A stretch of DNA of 64,000 bases from positions 475,282-539,281 of the forward strand of contig CABZHT010000001.1 in NCBI GenBank assembly GCA_902525615.1, read 5' to 3'. Numbering within the stretch: the stretch's first letter is position 1; each line of letters starts with the position of its first letter. The notes under the pieces were generated by a model. It did no database searches, had not been told where the DNA came from, and saw nothing but the letters and a program-made list of their open reading frames with translations. Of this stretch, positions 38,897-47,620 are shown piece after piece. The stretch comes from an uncultured Fidelibacterota bacterium. GTDB lineage: Bacteria > Fidelibacterota > Marinisomatia > Marinisomatales > Marinisomataceae. Both the position numbers and the translations under genes were made by a program.

Positions 38897-39182
38897 ATTC
38901 TTCTACCTTTACTTTAAAAACTCTCTCCCCAGGTTTAACCATTTTAAATTTTTCTCGAGCAATTTTTTCAATGTATTTTTCGTCAAATTTTAACTTCTCT
39001 TCTTCTTTTTCAAGCATAGCAATTTGATTTCTTAAGTCATTAATTTCATTTTGAATCTCTAATTTTTCTTTTTTAAGTGACCATAAATTAATTAATCCCC
39101 TGTCGCTAAATAGAAGTAAAGATATGCAGCCAACAACAATTGTGACCATTAAGAGGTTTGTTAGTGAGAAAAATGATTTCAT
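38889..39182 (-). CDS. FtsB/DivIC-family septum formation protein
   Basis: Short bitopic cell-division protein. The 97 residues have a short cytoplasmic start, one membrane helix (about 10-27), a coiled coil (about 35-68, KKEKLEIQNEINDLRNQIAM) and the family C-terminal EKIAREKFKMVKPGE motif. FtsB/DivIC links FtsL and FtsQ in the divisome. Position directly downstream of eno (ATGA overlap) is the common eno-ftsB arrangement. Confidence 0.88.
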   Translation of the reverse strand: MKSFFSLTNLLMVTIVVGCISLLLFSDRGLINLWSLKKEKLEIQNEINDLRNQIAMLEKEEEKLKFDEKYIEKIAREKFKMVKPGERVFKVKVEESN

Positions 39183-40462
39183 TTAACAAAGTTTAAAGAA
39201 TTGCACAATGTTGAGTTTTCGAGCCGTTCTTCAATTCTTAGAAGTCGGTTATATTTTGCAGTTCTATCAGATCGACATACTGAACCCGTTTTAATTTGTC
39301 CGCCATTCATCGCAACTGATAGATCGGAGATAAAAGTATCTTCCGTTTCACCTGATCTGTGTGAAATGATATAATTCATATTGTCTGTTTTAGCCATCTC
39401 TATTGCCTTGATGGTTTCTGAAACAGTTCCAATTTGATTTAATTTAATCAATATAGCATTCATTGAGTTTTGCTCAATTGCTTTTTCTAGCTTTTTTGGG
39501 TTGGTCACAGTTAAATCATCGCCTACAATTTGAATCTTTGAACCAAGTGCCTTGTTCATGCTTGCCCAACCTTCCCAATCATTTTCATCTAGACCATCTT
39601 CAATCGAAACAATCGGGTATTTTTGAATTAAATCTTCATAAAAACCAATCATTCCATCTGTGTCCAAAACGCTTCCATCAACTTTTAAATGGTATTTATG
39701 ATGTTTATAAAAACTAGATGCTGCTACATCTAAAGCTAAAGAAATATCATTTCCGATGTTAAACCCAGCTTTTTCAATAGAATTAAGAAGAAGCTCAATT
39801 GCATGGTCATTTGATTTTAATGCCGGAGCAAATCCACCTTCATCCCCTACTGTTGTTCCTAGTCCTTGTTTTTTTAATTCTTTTTTCAAACAGTGAAATA
39901 CTTCAGATCCCATTTGAAGAGAGTGCTTAAAACTTTTTGCACCATGTGGGAATAGCATAATTTCTTGCAGATCGGAACCTTGGTCTGCGTGCATTCCGCC
40001 ATTAAGGACGTTTATCATTGGTACAGGCATTATGTTGCTATTTGGGTTTAAATAGTGATATAATGGTTTATTGTAAAAAGTAGCACTAACTACTGAACAA
40101 GCCATTGATATTCCTAAGCTTGCGTTTGCGCCGAATGCGCTTTTATTTGAAGTTCCGTCAATATTAATAAGTAAATCATCAATTTCTTTTTGGTTGCTTG
40201 CATCTTTGCCAATCAACGCAGTCCCAAAATTGTTGATAACGTTGTCTACAGCTTTTAAAACACCTTTACCGTGAAATCTTTTGGTGTCTCCATCTCTTAG
40301 TTCAAGAGCTTCAAATTCTCCCGTAGATGCTCCAGAAGGGACAGCAGATATACTTTTATGACCCGATGCTGTAATTTCTACTTCAACAGTTGGAAATCCC
40401 CTAGAGTCTAAAATCTCTCTAGCATGAACCTTCTCGATTATTGGTTTGCGTGCTTTTTTCAT
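39179..40462 (-). CDS. eno: Enolase
   Basis: Converts 2-phosphoglycerate to phosphoenolpyruvate in glycolysis. The 427 residues include REILDSRGFPTVEVEI, SGASTGEFEALELRDGD, the GDEGGFAPAL block (catalytic Glu), the metal ligands in SIEDGLDENDWEG and GDDLTVTNP, the LIKLNQIGTVSET lysine region and SHRSGETED. Length is normal. The start carries about eight residues before the usual KVHAREILD start, so translation could begin slightly later. Confidence 0.97.
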   Translation of the reverse strand: MKKARKPIIEKVHAREILDSRGFPTVEVEITASGHKSISAVPSGASTGEFEALELRDGDTKRFHGKGVLKAVDNVINNFGTALIGKDASNQKEIDDLLINIDGTSNKSAFGANASLGISMACSVVSATFYNKPLYHYLNPNSNIMPVPMINVLNGGMHADQGSDLQEIMLFPHGAKSFKHSLQMGSEVFHCLKKELKKQGLGTTVGDEGGFAPALKSNDHAIELLLNSIEKAGFNIGNDISLALDVAASSFYKHHKYHLKVDGSVLDTDGMIGFYEDLIQKYPIVSIEDGLDENDWEGWASMNKALGSKIQIVGDDLTVTNPKKLEKAIEQNSMNAILIKLNQIGTVSETIKAIEMAKTDNMNYIISHRSGETEDTFISDLSVAMNGGQIKTGSVCRSDRTAKYNRLLRIEERLENSTLCNSLNFVK

Positions 40463-40584
40463 AAAAAAAGTTAATGTCTATTATTTTCATATGAAATAAC
40501 AGAATTCAACATTATTCATGCAACAATCACCAAAATGACCAGAAATTGTATATTATTTATTTAATAGATAAGACTCAAAAAAGG

Positions 40585-40613
40585 TTGATTAGCCCAAAAA
40601 AAGAGACTATAAT
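40585..40613 (+). promoter_or_regulatory. Near-consensus sigma-70 promoter
   Basis: TTGATT and TATAAT are separated by exactly 17 bases. This is the best promoter in the window. Transcription should start near 40620 and run into the terminator hairpin at 40681-40721 before reaching the small-protein genes. Confidence 0.75.
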
Positions 40614-40623
40614 TATTAATAAG

Positions 40624-40704
40624 ATGAATTTTTGGCAACTTTTAAGAGAATTTAATCATATTGACATGATTAATGATGGGGGCAAAAAAACTATAAGTTT
40701 ATAG
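40624..40704 (+). CDS. Possible 26-residue leader peptide
   Basis: An open frame starts with ATG about four bases after the predicted transcription start and ends at TAG inside the 3' half of the terminator's inner stem. The peptide begins MNFWQLLREFNHIDM. There is no ribosome-binding site, so translation would have to be leaderless. A ribosome reading it would cover the terminator stem, which would suit translation-controlled attenuation, but the frame may be accidental. Confidence 0.3.
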   Translation: MNFWQLLREFNHIDMINDGGKKTISL

Positions 40705-40721
40705 GGTTTTTGCCTTTTTTT
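40681..40721 (+). terminator. Intrinsic terminator upstream of the small-protein genes
   Basis: GGCAAAAA (40681-40688) pairs with TTTTTGCC (40707-40714), and inside it CTATAA (40691-40696) pairs with TTATAG (40699-40704). A run of seven T follows. The orientation is plus, toward the small genes. No plus-strand gene longer than the 26-codon frame precedes it, so it ends a short leader transcript. Confidence 0.75.
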
Positions 40722-40753
40722 AACTAGTTATTAACTAATCAAGGAGGAATAAC

Positions 40754-40960
40754 ATGGCTTCATGGGATTCAATGTTAAATGGTGCTTTAAATGGTCTAAC
40801 AGGTGTAGTTAAGGCTGCAATTATCTTTTTTGTTTTTGCAGGCATACTTTTCGATACACCAGTTGATGCACTAGGTGGTATAATGGGTTTTGTAGATACT
40901 TTTCTTAATGGCGGACTAACAGGACTACTAGTTTTAGTTGTCTTCTTATCTTGGCTATAA
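40754..40960 (+). CDS. Small glycine-rich membrane protein A of a paralogous pair
   Basis: I do not recognise this family. The 68 residues contain two hydrophobic segments (about 17-33 and 54-68) around a glycine-rich turn, suggesting a membrane hairpin. AAGGAGGA six bases before the ATG is a near-perfect ribosome-binding site, rare in this part of the window, so high expression is likely. It aligns without gaps to the next small protein: G30, I31, L32, D34, G42, I43, V47, G53, G54, G57, L58 and W67 are identical and F33 matches Y33. There is no signal-peptide cleavage site or cysteine. Bacteriocin-, holin- or complex-subunit-like roles are all possible but unsupported. Confidence 0.8.
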   Translation: MASWDSMLNGALNGLTGVVKAAIIFFVFAGILFDTPVDALGGIMGFVDTFLNGGLTGLLVLVVFLSWL

Positions 40961-40983
40961 ACTAATCAGTATTTACTAATAAA

Positions 40984-41012
40984 TAGAGCTCCCTATTCAT
41001 TGGGGAGCTCTA
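40984..41012 (+). other. Intergenic hairpin between the two small genes
   Basis: TAGAGCTCCC and GGGAGCTCTA form a ten-base perfect stem with a nine-base loop. No T run follows, so it is not a standard terminator. It may set the ratio of the two products by protecting the upstream message or acting as a processing site. Confidence 0.55.
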
Positions 41013-41034
41013 AAAGCTCGAAGGAGAAAACACA

Positions 41035-41247
41035 ATGAAAGATGTGATAAAAAAAATCAATGATTTCTTAGGTATGACTACAGGCCTTTTGATTAATTTG
41101 ATTGTTGCTGGTACTATTATCGGTATCCTTTATGATGACATGTTTGGTGTCATTGCAGGAATTGGTAATGCAGTTAATGCTATTGGAGACGGTGGTGTTG
41201 CTGGATTAGTAGCAGTTATGCTCGTCGCAATGTGGATGAAAAAATAA
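41035..41247 (+). CDS. Small glycine-rich membrane protein B of a paralogous pair
   Basis: A 70-residue paralogue of the preceding gene, with the same spacing of conserved residues (GIL-Y-D at 30-34, GI at 42-43, GG at 53-54, GL at 57-58, W67). It has a basic N-terminus (MKDVIKKIND) and C-terminus (MKK) that should keep both ends on the cytoplasmic side of the membrane. Hydrophobic segments are at about 15-33 and 55-68. GAAGGAGA seven bases before the ATG is a strong ribosome-binding site. A terminator follows. Function unknown. Confidence 0.8.
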   Translation: MKDVIKKINDFLGMTTGLLINLIVAGTIIGILYDDMFGVIAGIGNAVNAIGDGGVAGLVAVMLVAMWMKK

Positions 41248-41274
41248 TCTAGTTTTCTCTACATTGATTGATAT

Positions 41275-41302
41275 AAAAAGGGCTCAAAATTTGAGCCCTT
41301 TT
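41275..41302 (+). terminator. Rho-independent terminator after the small-protein pair
   Basis: AAAAGGGCTCAA and TTGAGCCCTTTT form a 12-base perfect stem with a three-base loop, with T-rich sequence after it. It closes the unit that began at 40585. Confidence 0.88.
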
Positions 41303-41318
41303 ATATTATTTTTATAAT
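41291..41318 (+). promoter_or_regulatory. Possible promoter of the amidase-folC operon
   Basis: TTGAGC (41291-41296) and TATAAT (41313-41318) are 16 bases apart. The -35 lies in the terminator stem of the previous unit. Transcription would start only a few bases before the GTG of the amidase gene, so its mRNA would be nearly leaderless. Confidence 0.45.
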
Positions 41319-41328
41319 AATTTAAATA

Positions 41329-42483
41329 GTGAAATTATTAAGAACATATTTCCAACTTTTTTCAATTATTTTTTTACTTTCGCATTTATGTGCAAAAACC
41401 GAATCTAAGATAAAAGTTTTTGAAAATAATGTATTTGTTGGGGAAATAAATACCATTCAAAATCAAAATCTTTTTTCAGTAAATGATTTTATTCAAATAA
41501 CTAATTCAAAAAATTTTATAAACAATAAAACACAAAAAGCTGTTTTCTACGTTAATAATAAAAAAATAAAAATTAGCAACCAAATTACATTTATTGAAAT
41601 TGAAGACAACCTTTTTCAGCTTTCTTCAAAAGTTATAAATAAAAGCGGTGTTTATTATCTACCAACCGAATCATTTTTTGGAATCATTCAAAATTTGTCT
41701 GATTCTTCTTCAATAAAATACACAAATAACGAAATTAGATTTACATCTATTACTACAGATAAAAAAATAGTTAAAAAAAATGTAGATCTACGCAGCGAAA
41801 TAGAGAAATGGGAATTTAAAACCATTGTTATTGATGCTGGTCATGGAGGTAAAGATCCTGGAGCAGTTGGATATAGGGGTACCAAAGAAAAAGATATCGC
41901 ATTAGATGTTGCTAAGAGGTTGGAAAAGAAATTATCCAAAAACATGAACATTAAAATAATCATGACAAGAGATGAAGATGTATTTCTTCGGCTAAGCGAG
42001 AGAACTAAAATTGCAAACGAAAGTAACGGCAATTTATTTATCAGTATTCATACAAACGCTGCAGAAGACAGGAGAGCAAGTGGATTTGAAACCTTTTTAA
42101 TTGGTCCAAATAAAAATGAAGCAGCAGTTAGAGTTGCTGCTAGAGAAAACGCAGTACTAGAACTTGAGGGAACAACTGATAAAAAATTAACAAATGAAGA
42201 TTTGATTCAAGCAACAATCGCGCAAAGCTCTTTTGCTTCTAAGAGTGAACAGTTTGCATCCATGGTACAGAAAGAAATTAAAAAAAGAGTACAAAGTCGG
42301 GACCGTGGCGTTAAACAAGCTGGGTTTTATGTTCTTATGGGAGCATCAATGCCAAATGTTCTAGTAGAGCTTGGATTTATTTCTAATCCATCGGAAGAAA
42401 AGAAGTTGCGAAGTCCTCAATATCGAGATCAGTTGGCAACAGCAATTTATCGAGCTGTTGAACAGTACCAAAAAACTCTATAA
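41329..42483 (+). CDS. N-acetylmuramoyl-L-alanine amidase (Amidase_3)
   Basis: Exported zinc amidase that splits septal peptidoglycan. The 384 residues start at GTG with a signal peptide (about 1-22, ending LCAKTES). A variable N-terminal domain (about 25-150) may bind wall or regulators. The catalytic domain (about 163-384) has VIDAGHGGKDPGAVG (zinc His), the glutamate in GTKEKDIALDVA, LFISIHTNAA (second His) and NVLVELGFISNP (catalytic Glu). LytM proteins such as those at 32-34 kb are known activators of this family. Confidence 0.92.
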   Translation: MKLLRTYFQLFSIIFLLSHLCAKTESKIKVFENNVFVGEINTIQNQNLFSVNDFIQITNSKNFINNKTQKAVFYVNNKKIKISNQITFIEIEDNLFQLSSKVINKSGVYYLPTESFFGIIQNLSDSSSIKYTNNEIRFTSITTDKKIVKKNVDLRSEIEKWEFKTIVIDAGHGGKDPGAVGYRGTKEKDIALDVAKRLEKKLSKNMNIKIIMTRDEDVFLRLSERTKIANESNGNLFISIHTNAAEDRRASGFETFLIGPNKNEAAVRVAARENAVLELEGTTDKKLTNEDLIQATIAQSSFASKSEQFASMVQKEIKKRVQSRDRGVKQAGFYVLMGASMPNVLVELGFISNPSEEKKLRSPQYRDQLATAIYRAVEQYQKTL

Positions 42484-43731
42484 ATGATGATTGATTCTAC
42501 ATTAGAATATTTATACCAATTGCATAATAGAGGAATAAAGTTAGGTTTAGAAAATATTAATAAAATTCTTCATGAATGCAACAACCCTCATGATAAATTT
42601 AAATCGATTCATTTAGCTGGAACTAACGGTAAGGGCTCCACAGCATCTATAATTGCAAAAATCTTACAAAATGCAGGACAAAAGGTTGGGCTTTATACAT
42701 CGCCTCATCTGATTAATTTTAACGAAAGAATCAGAATTAATGGAGTACCAATTAACGATAGCGATATAATAAGTTTTACAAAAACATACAGAGATTTTTT
42801 TGAAAAACACTCAATTACGTTCTTCGAAGCTACTACTGCAATGGCATTTGACTATTTTAGAAAAAACAAGATTGATATTGCAATAGTAGAAACCGGGCTT
42901 GGAGGAAGATTAGATTCAACAAACGTTTTATTACCTATTCATACTATCATTACTGAAATAGACTTTGATCACACTCATCTTTTGGGTGAGACAGTCGAAG
43001 AAATAACTGCTGAGAAATGTGGTATCATAAAAAATTCCATTCCTAATACAACAATTAACACCAAAAGTAATATAGTTGAAGTCATAGATAAATTTTCAAC
43101 AAAACAGAACACCAAAACAAATTATATTAATAAAGATCTCATCAATATAGCGGAACATAAAACAAACAAACTTCGTCTCAATTATTATGATTCAGGTTAC
43201 ATATTACCTCAAGCTGGATCATTTCAGGCAGAAAATGCAATACTAGCTATTGAAACAATAAAAAATGAATTTAAAAATATTACCAATATTCAAATTCAAG
43301 ATGGGCTGGATCAATGGTTTTGGCCAGGCAGAATGCAACAAATGGAAGAAAATATATTTTATGATGTAGCTCACAATAGTTCGGGAGTAAATATTCTAAC
43401 CTCAGATTTATTTGATATATATAATCAAAAACCAATGGGATTGGTTGTAATGAAAAATGACAAGATAAGAACTGAAATTATTAGCTTATTTGAAAGCGCT
43501 TTTAAAGAAATAATTATATCAACTATTCCCTCAAAAGACATTCTTTCAAAAAATGATATTAAATCGACAAAAAGCTTAAATAATTACCAATTTATAGAAA
43601 ACTTAAATGATGCTTTAGGATTATTAAAAAATAAACAATTTGATGGACCAAAAGTTATATTTGGAAGCCATTATATTGCAAAATACGTCTATAAATTTTT
43701 TGATTTTTCCTTTGACAAAGGTAATATATAG
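42484..43731 (+). CDS. folC: Folylpolyglutamate / dihydrofolate synthase
   Basis: Mur-ligase-like enzyme that adds glutamate to dihydropteroate or folates. The 415-residue protein has LAGTNGKGSTASIIAKIL (P-loop, about 44-61), TSPHLINFNERIRING, the FEATTAMAFDYF block and VETGLGGRLDSTNV. The ATG abuts the amidase stop (TAA-ATG). A second ATG follows directly, so the protein may start one residue later. Confidence 0.93.
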   Translation: MMIDSTLEYLYQLHNRGIKLGLENINKILHECNNPHDKFKSIHLAGTNGKGSTASIIAKILQNAGQKVGLYTSPHLINFNERIRINGVPINDSDIISFTKTYRDFFEKHSITFFEATTAMAFDYFRKNKIDIAIVETGLGGRLDSTNVLLPIHTIITEIDFDHTHLLGETVEEITAEKCGIIKNSIPNTTINTKSNIVEVIDKFSTKQNTKTNYINKDLINIAEHKTNKLRLNYYDSGYILPQAGSFQAENAILAIETIKNEFKNITNIQIQDGLDQWFWPGRMQQMEENIFYDVAHNSSGVNILTSDLFDIYNQKPMGLVVMKNDKIRTEIISLFESAFKEIIISTIPSKDILSKNDIKSTKSLNNYQFIENLNDALGLLKNKQFDGPKVIFGSHYIAKYVYKFFDFSFDKGNI

Positions 43732-43739
43732 TGTAATTT
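43712..43739 (+). promoter_or_regulatory. Possible promoter of rho
   Basis: TTGACA at 43712-43717 is a perfect -35, and TAATTT follows after 16 bases. It lies at the end of folC and would give a leader of about 45 bases. rho is autoregulated in other bacteria; nothing specific is visible here. Confidence 0.45.
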
Positions 43740-43789
43740 ATATTTCAAGGTGACTCTCCCCTAAGAATTTTCACAACAATCGAGGAATT

Positions 43790-45076
43790 ATGAAACTAAC
43801 TGATTTAAATGACAAAAAACTAACCGAATTAAAAGAGATAGCAAAGCAAATGGAAATTGAAAAATCATCATCCATGTCAAAAGATGATCTTATTGAAGCG
43901 ATTTCTGCTACAAACACTTCAGAGAAACAGGAGACAAATAAACCTTCTGCTAACAACGATAACAACAAAAGCGATAAAATGGCAGCTGGAGTTTTAGAAA
44001 TTTTACCTGATGGATATGGATTTTTAAGAAGTGTAAATGATAATTATTTACCAGGGCCGGAGGATATTTATGTTAGTCCATCACAAATTAAGCGATTTAA
44101 GCTTAAAACAGGTCATTTTGTTGAAGGAACTACTCGAGCTCCTAAATCTAAAGAAAGATTTCACGCACTTTTACAATTAACAAAAGTCAACGGTATGAAT
44201 CCGGAGAAAATTAAAGATCAAAGAAAGTTTGATAAGTTTACTCCACTCCATCCCAATGAAAAATTTAATCTTTCCAATACAAGCGATATGTCAATGAGAA
44301 TAATGGACATGGTAGCTCCAATCGGTAAAGGTCAACGTGGCTTAATTGTAGCTCAGCCTAAAACCGGTAAAACTATTTTAATTTCAAAGATTGCAAACGC
44401 AATTAGAAGAAATCACCCTAATACTGTCCTTATCATTCTTCTGATTGATGAAAGGCCTGAGGAAGTTACAGATATGAAAAGAAGTGTTGATGCAGAGGTT
44501 ATTGCATCCACATTTGATGAAGGACCAGAAAGACATGTGCAAGTATCTGATATGGCTCTTGCTAAAGCACAAAGATTAGTTGAATGTGGTAAGGATGTTG
44601 TTATTCTGCTAGATAGTATTACCAGGTTAGGACGTGCACACAATGCCGTAATCCCACATAGTGGTAAAATATTATCTGGAGGTGTTGATTCAAATGCGCT
44701 AAGAAAACCAAAAAAATTCTTTGGAGCAGCTAGAAATACGGAGGAAGGCGGAAGTTTATCTATTATTGCTACTGCTTTAATTGATACCGGAAGTAAAATG
44801 GATGGAGTGATTTTCGAAGAATTTAAAGGAACAGGTAATATGGAATTGGTTCTAGATCGAGAATTGAGTGATAGACGTATTTACCCTGCATTTAATATCG
44901 TAAAATCAGGTACCCGTAAAGAGGAGCTTTTATTATCAGATCAACATTTATCAAGGATGTGGATATTGAGAAAAATGTTAGGAGAAATGTCTACAGAGCA
45001 GGCTATGCAGTTTATGACCGATAGAATGCGCAGGACCAAAACAAATCAAGAATTCTTAGATTTAATGAGCCAGTAA
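43790..45076 (+). CDS. rho: Transcription termination factor Rho
   Basis: Hexameric RNA helicase that ends untranslated transcripts. The 428 residues comprise the N-terminal helical domain ([20 protein letters not shown]), a short charged linker rich in Asn, Ser and Lys, an RNA-binding cold-shock-like domain ([14 protein letters not shown]) and the ATPase domain with [15 protein letters not shown] (Walker A, near 188) and [21 protein letters not shown] precedes the ATG. Confidence 0.97.
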   Translation: MKLTDLNDKKLTELKEIAKQMEIEKSSSMSKDDLIEAISATNTSEKQETNKPSANNDNNKSDKMAAGVLEILPDGYGFLRSVNDNYLPGPEDIYVSPSQIKRFKLKTGHFVEGTTRAPKSKERFHALLQLTKVNGMNPEKIKDQRKFDKFTPLHPNEKFNLSNTSDMSMRIMDMVAPIGKGQRGLIVAQPKTGKTILISKIANAIRRNHPNTVLIILLIDERPEEVTDMKRSVDAEVIASTFDEGPERHVQVSDMALAKAQRLVECGKDVVILLDSITRLGRAHNAVIPHSGKILSGGVDSNALRKPKKFFGAARNTEEGGSLSIIATALIDTGSKMDGVIFEEFKGTGNMELVLDRELSDRRIYPAFNIVKSGTRKEELLLSDQHLSRMWILRKMLGEMSTEQAMQFMTDRMRRTKTNQEFLDLMSQ

Positions 45077-45077
45077 A

Positions 45078-46274
45078 ATGTCAAAAGAATTTTCTAGCCT
45101 AGTAAAAAAAATCAAACCTTCTTTTACTCTCCAAATGACTGCTAGAGCTGCAGAGCTCAGGTCTCAAGGAGAAGATGTAATTAATTTTGGTGTTGGAGAG
45201 CCTGATTTTAATACGCCTCAGCACATCATAGAGGCTGGAAAACAAGCTATGGTGGATGGGTACACAAAATATACGCCAGGATCAGGAATGTTAGAGTTAA
45301 AAGAAGCAATTCAAACTAAGCTTAAAAACTTAACAGGTATAAACTATGATCCTGGAAATATTATTGTTTCAAATGGCGGAAAACAATCATTATCAGTTGT
45401 TTGCCAAGCTCTGTTTGATAAAGGCGATAAAGTTGTAGTTTTTTCACCTTATTGGGTTTCGTTTCCAGAGTTTGTACGAATAGCTGGTGCAGAACCTTTA
45501 CTTGTAAATACAATCTCAGATAAGCAATTTGAACCAGATTTTGATGATTTGATTTCCAAAATCGATGACTCAGTTAAAGGAGTTATAATTAATTCACCAA
45601 GCAATCCCACTGGTGGCGTTTGGTCTGATGATGCAATATCTAGACTACTAAAATTAAGCAAAGAAAAAGATTGGATTGTTATATCAGATGAAACGTATGA
45701 AGAATTGGTTTATGATAATGAATTTAAAGCTATCGAAACTTTAGATAGTTTTGGTTGTGAAATTGTAACAATTAGAAGTATGTCAAAAACATATGCTATG
45801 ACAGGATGGCGAATTGGATATACAACAGCAAACGAACAAATTGTCAAAGCAATGTCAAAAATTCAAGGCCAAACCACTTCATGCCCAAATGCTATTGGGC
45901 AAAAAGCGTCAGTAGCTGCTTTGTTGGGTGATCAAGAACCTGTAAGACAAATGAAAGAAAAATTTAGAAATCGTAGAACAGTTATGTATAAAGAGCTGAA
46001 CGAAATTGATAATGTACATTGCGATATGCCTGGAGGAGCCTTTTATATGTTTCCAGACTTCTCATATTACTTAAATAAAAAAAATGAGGATGGAAAAATT
46101 TTACAAGACACTTTCGACCTTTCTGATTATATTCTCGCCGATGCTAAGGTTGTTACTGTAGCTGGTGATGGTTTTGGAGCAGGCGGATACTTAAGGTTTT
46201 CATTTGCTACGAACACAGAAACAATAATAAATGGCATACAAAGAATAAAAAATAGTTTAAAAAAGCTTAAATGA
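45078..46274 (+). CDS. Aspartate aminotransferase (class I, PLP-dependent)
   Basis: Likely interconverts aspartate and oxaloacetate with glutamate. The 398-residue protein follows the bacterial class I-gamma pattern: [31 protein letters not shown], the [11 protein letters not shown] block, [11 protein letters not shown], and the PLP lysine in [15 protein letters not shown]. Closely related enzymes may accept prephenate or aromatic substrates. It starts one base after the rho stop and overlaps rpmE2 by four bases. Confidence 0.9.
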   Translation: MSKEFSSLVKKIKPSFTLQMTARAAELRSQGEDVINFGVGEPDFNTPQHIIEAGKQAMVDGYTKYTPGSGMLELKEAIQTKLKNLTGINYDPGNIIVSNGGKQSLSVVCQALFDKGDKVVVFSPYWVSFPEFVRIAGAEPLLVNTISDKQFEPDFDDLISKIDDSVKGVIINSPSNPTGGVWSDDAISRLLKLSKEKDWIVISDETYEELVYDNEFKAIETLDSFGCEIVTIRSMSKTYAMTGWRIGYTTANEQIVKAMSKIQGQTTSCPNAIGQKASVAALLGDQEPVRQMKEKFRNRRTVMYKELNEIDNVHCDMPGGAFYMFPDFSYYLNKKNEDGKILQDTFDLSDYILADAKVVTVAGDGFGAGGYLRFSFATNTETIINGIQRIKNSLKKLK

Positions 46275-46525
46275 AAAAAGATACACATTCAAAAGATTAT
46301 AGATTGGTAGTTTTTGAGGATAGTTCTTGTAATTATTCTTTTCTTACTCGTTCTACTGTCAAAACCGATAAAACTGTCAAATGGGAAGATGGCAATGAAT
46401 ATCCCTTGTTCAAATTGGATATTTCAGACAAATCACATCCATACTATACCGGTCAGAGAACCCTTGTTGATACTGCTGGAAGAATTGAAAAATTCAACCG
46501 CAAATACAATAAAAAAGATTCTTAA
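46271..46525 (+). CDS. rpmE2: 50S ribosomal protein L31, type B
   Basis: Large-subunit ribosomal protein. The 84 residues show the type B pattern: [59 protein letters not shown]. Type B L31 lacks the zinc-binding cysteines of type A, and only one cysteine is present here. Its location before prfA and prmC is a common ribosome-related cluster. ATGA overlap with the aminotransferase. Confidence 0.95.
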   Translation: MKKDTHSKDYRLVVFEDSSCNYSFLTRSTVKTDKTVKWEDGNEYPLFKLDISDKSHPYYTGQRTLVDTAGRIEKFNRKYNKKDS

Positions 46526-46555
46526 AGACTCTTTTTTTAATAATTTATTTAACTA

Positions 46556-47611
46556 ATGGATATTTTATCAAAGGCTAATAGCATCGTTTCTGAATATGAT
46601 CAGATCATGCAGCAAATGATGGATAGCAAAATTATGCTCAATCAAGAAAAAATGACTTCATTATCAAGACAAAAAAGTGCACTTGATGAATCATATCAAC
46701 TTTGTAAACAATATATAGATTTAAAAAATCAGCTAGCTGAATTGGATGAAATGAAGAATGATATAGAATATGAAGAATTAGCAAAGGAAGAATCTATTGA
46801 GGTAAACAATAATCTTGCATCTATAGAAAAACAATTAAAGAAAATTTTAATTTCAGATGACCCTAATGACAATAAAAATGCAATTATTGAAATTAGAGCG
46901 GGTACTGGAGGTGATGAAGCAGGGTTGTTTGCTTCAGATTTAATGAGAATGTACTCTAGGTATGCAGAAAACAATAATTTGAAAGTAAAAATTATGGATA
47001 TACATGAAACTGGAGTTGGTGGATTAAAATCGGCAACTTTTAGTATCGAAGGTCCAAAAGCATATGGTGTATACAAATATGAAGGCGGCGTGCACAGGGT
47101 TCAACGAATTCCCAAAACTGAATCAGGTGGAAGAGTTCATACCTCAGCTGCAACTGTAGCTGTTTTGCCAGAAGCTGAAACCGCCGAAGTTGAGATAAAT
47201 GACTCTGACATAAAAATTGATACATATAGAGCTAGCGGAGCTGGTGGACAGCATGTTAATAAGACAGAATCTGCAATTAGATTAACTCATATACCAACAG
47301 GGCTAGTTGTCACTTGTCAGGACGAAAGTTCTCAACATAAAAATAAAGCTTCAGCTATGAAAGTTTTGAGATCTAGGCTCTTTGCATTAGAGCAGGAAAA
47401 ATTAAATAAAGATAGAGATGAAATGAGAAAAAGCCTTGTTTCTACTGGTGATCGTTCTGCTAAAATTAGAACTTATAATTTCCCACAGGGAAGAATTACA
47501 GATCATCGAATCAACTATACAACACACAAGCTGCAAGTTACGCTGGAAGGCGAGTTAGATCATTTAATTGAGCAGTTAAAACTTGCTGAAGATAGCGCTA
47601 AAATAGAATAA
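46556..47611 (+). CDS. prfA: Peptide chain release factor 1
   Basis: Recognises UAA and UAG stops. The 351 residues have the PxT stop-recognition motif as PKT in RVQRIPKTESGGRVHT and the GGQ peptide-release motif in YRASGAGGQHVNKTESA. The GGQ glutamine is the substrate of PrmC encoded just downstream. The protein starts directly with a helical domain. No clear ribosome-binding site precedes the ATG. Confidence 0.97.
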   Translation: MDILSKANSIVSEYDQIMQQMMDSKIMLNQEKMTSLSRQKSALDESYQLCKQYIDLKNQLAELDEMKNDIEYEELAKEESIEVNNNLASIEKQLKKILISDDPNDNKNAIIEIRAGTGGDEAGLFASDLMRMYSRYAENNNLKVKIMDIHETGVGGLKSATFSIEGPKAYGVYKYEGGVHRVQRIPKTESGGRVHTSAATVAVLPEAETAEVEINDSDIKIDTYRASGAGGQHVNKTESAIRLTHIPTGLVVTCQDESSQHKNKASAMKVLRSRLFALEQEKLNKDRDEMRKSLVSTGDRSAKIRTYNFPQGRITDHRINYTTHKLQVTLEGELDHLIEQLKLAEDSAKIE

Positions 47612-47620
47612 AACGATAAT

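Larger units (their letters stand above)
40620..40721 (+). ncRNA. Predicted short structured leader RNA or small RNA
   Basis: About 100 bases bounded by a near-consensus promoter and an intrinsic terminator. It contains a first stem TTAATCAT-attgac-ATGATTAA (40652-40673) and the terminator stem. It could be an attenuated leader of the downstream small-protein genes or a free small RNA. I do not recognise any known RNA family in it. The 5' end is inferred from the promoter position. Confidence 0.5.
40463..40753. other. 291-base intergenic region with a promoter, structured leader and terminator
   Basis: Divergent from eno and upstream of the small-membrane-protein pair. It holds a plus-strand promoter (40585-40613), a leader transcript with two hairpins (about 40620-40721) and a ribosome-binding site (40742-40748). 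TTTCATATGAAA at 40482-40493 is a 12-base palindrome close to the eno start and might be an operator. The eno promoter was not identified with confidence. Confidence 0.6.

Noticed and set aside
40661-40666. TTGACA inside the leader RNA as a promoter
   Set aside because: No -10 element is found at 15-19 bases; the sequence there is an A run. The nearest TATAAG is about 26 bases away, and the hexamer is part of a stem-loop.
40984-41012. Intergenic hairpin taken as an intrinsic terminator
   Set aside because: The 3' side is followed by AAAAGCTCG and not by T residues, so it is reported only as a hairpin.
44413-44643. Minus-strand open frame inside rho and similar frames inside dnaA, carB and ligA
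   Set aside because: Shadows of strongly conserved plus-strand genes; they have no independent start signals or recognisable products.
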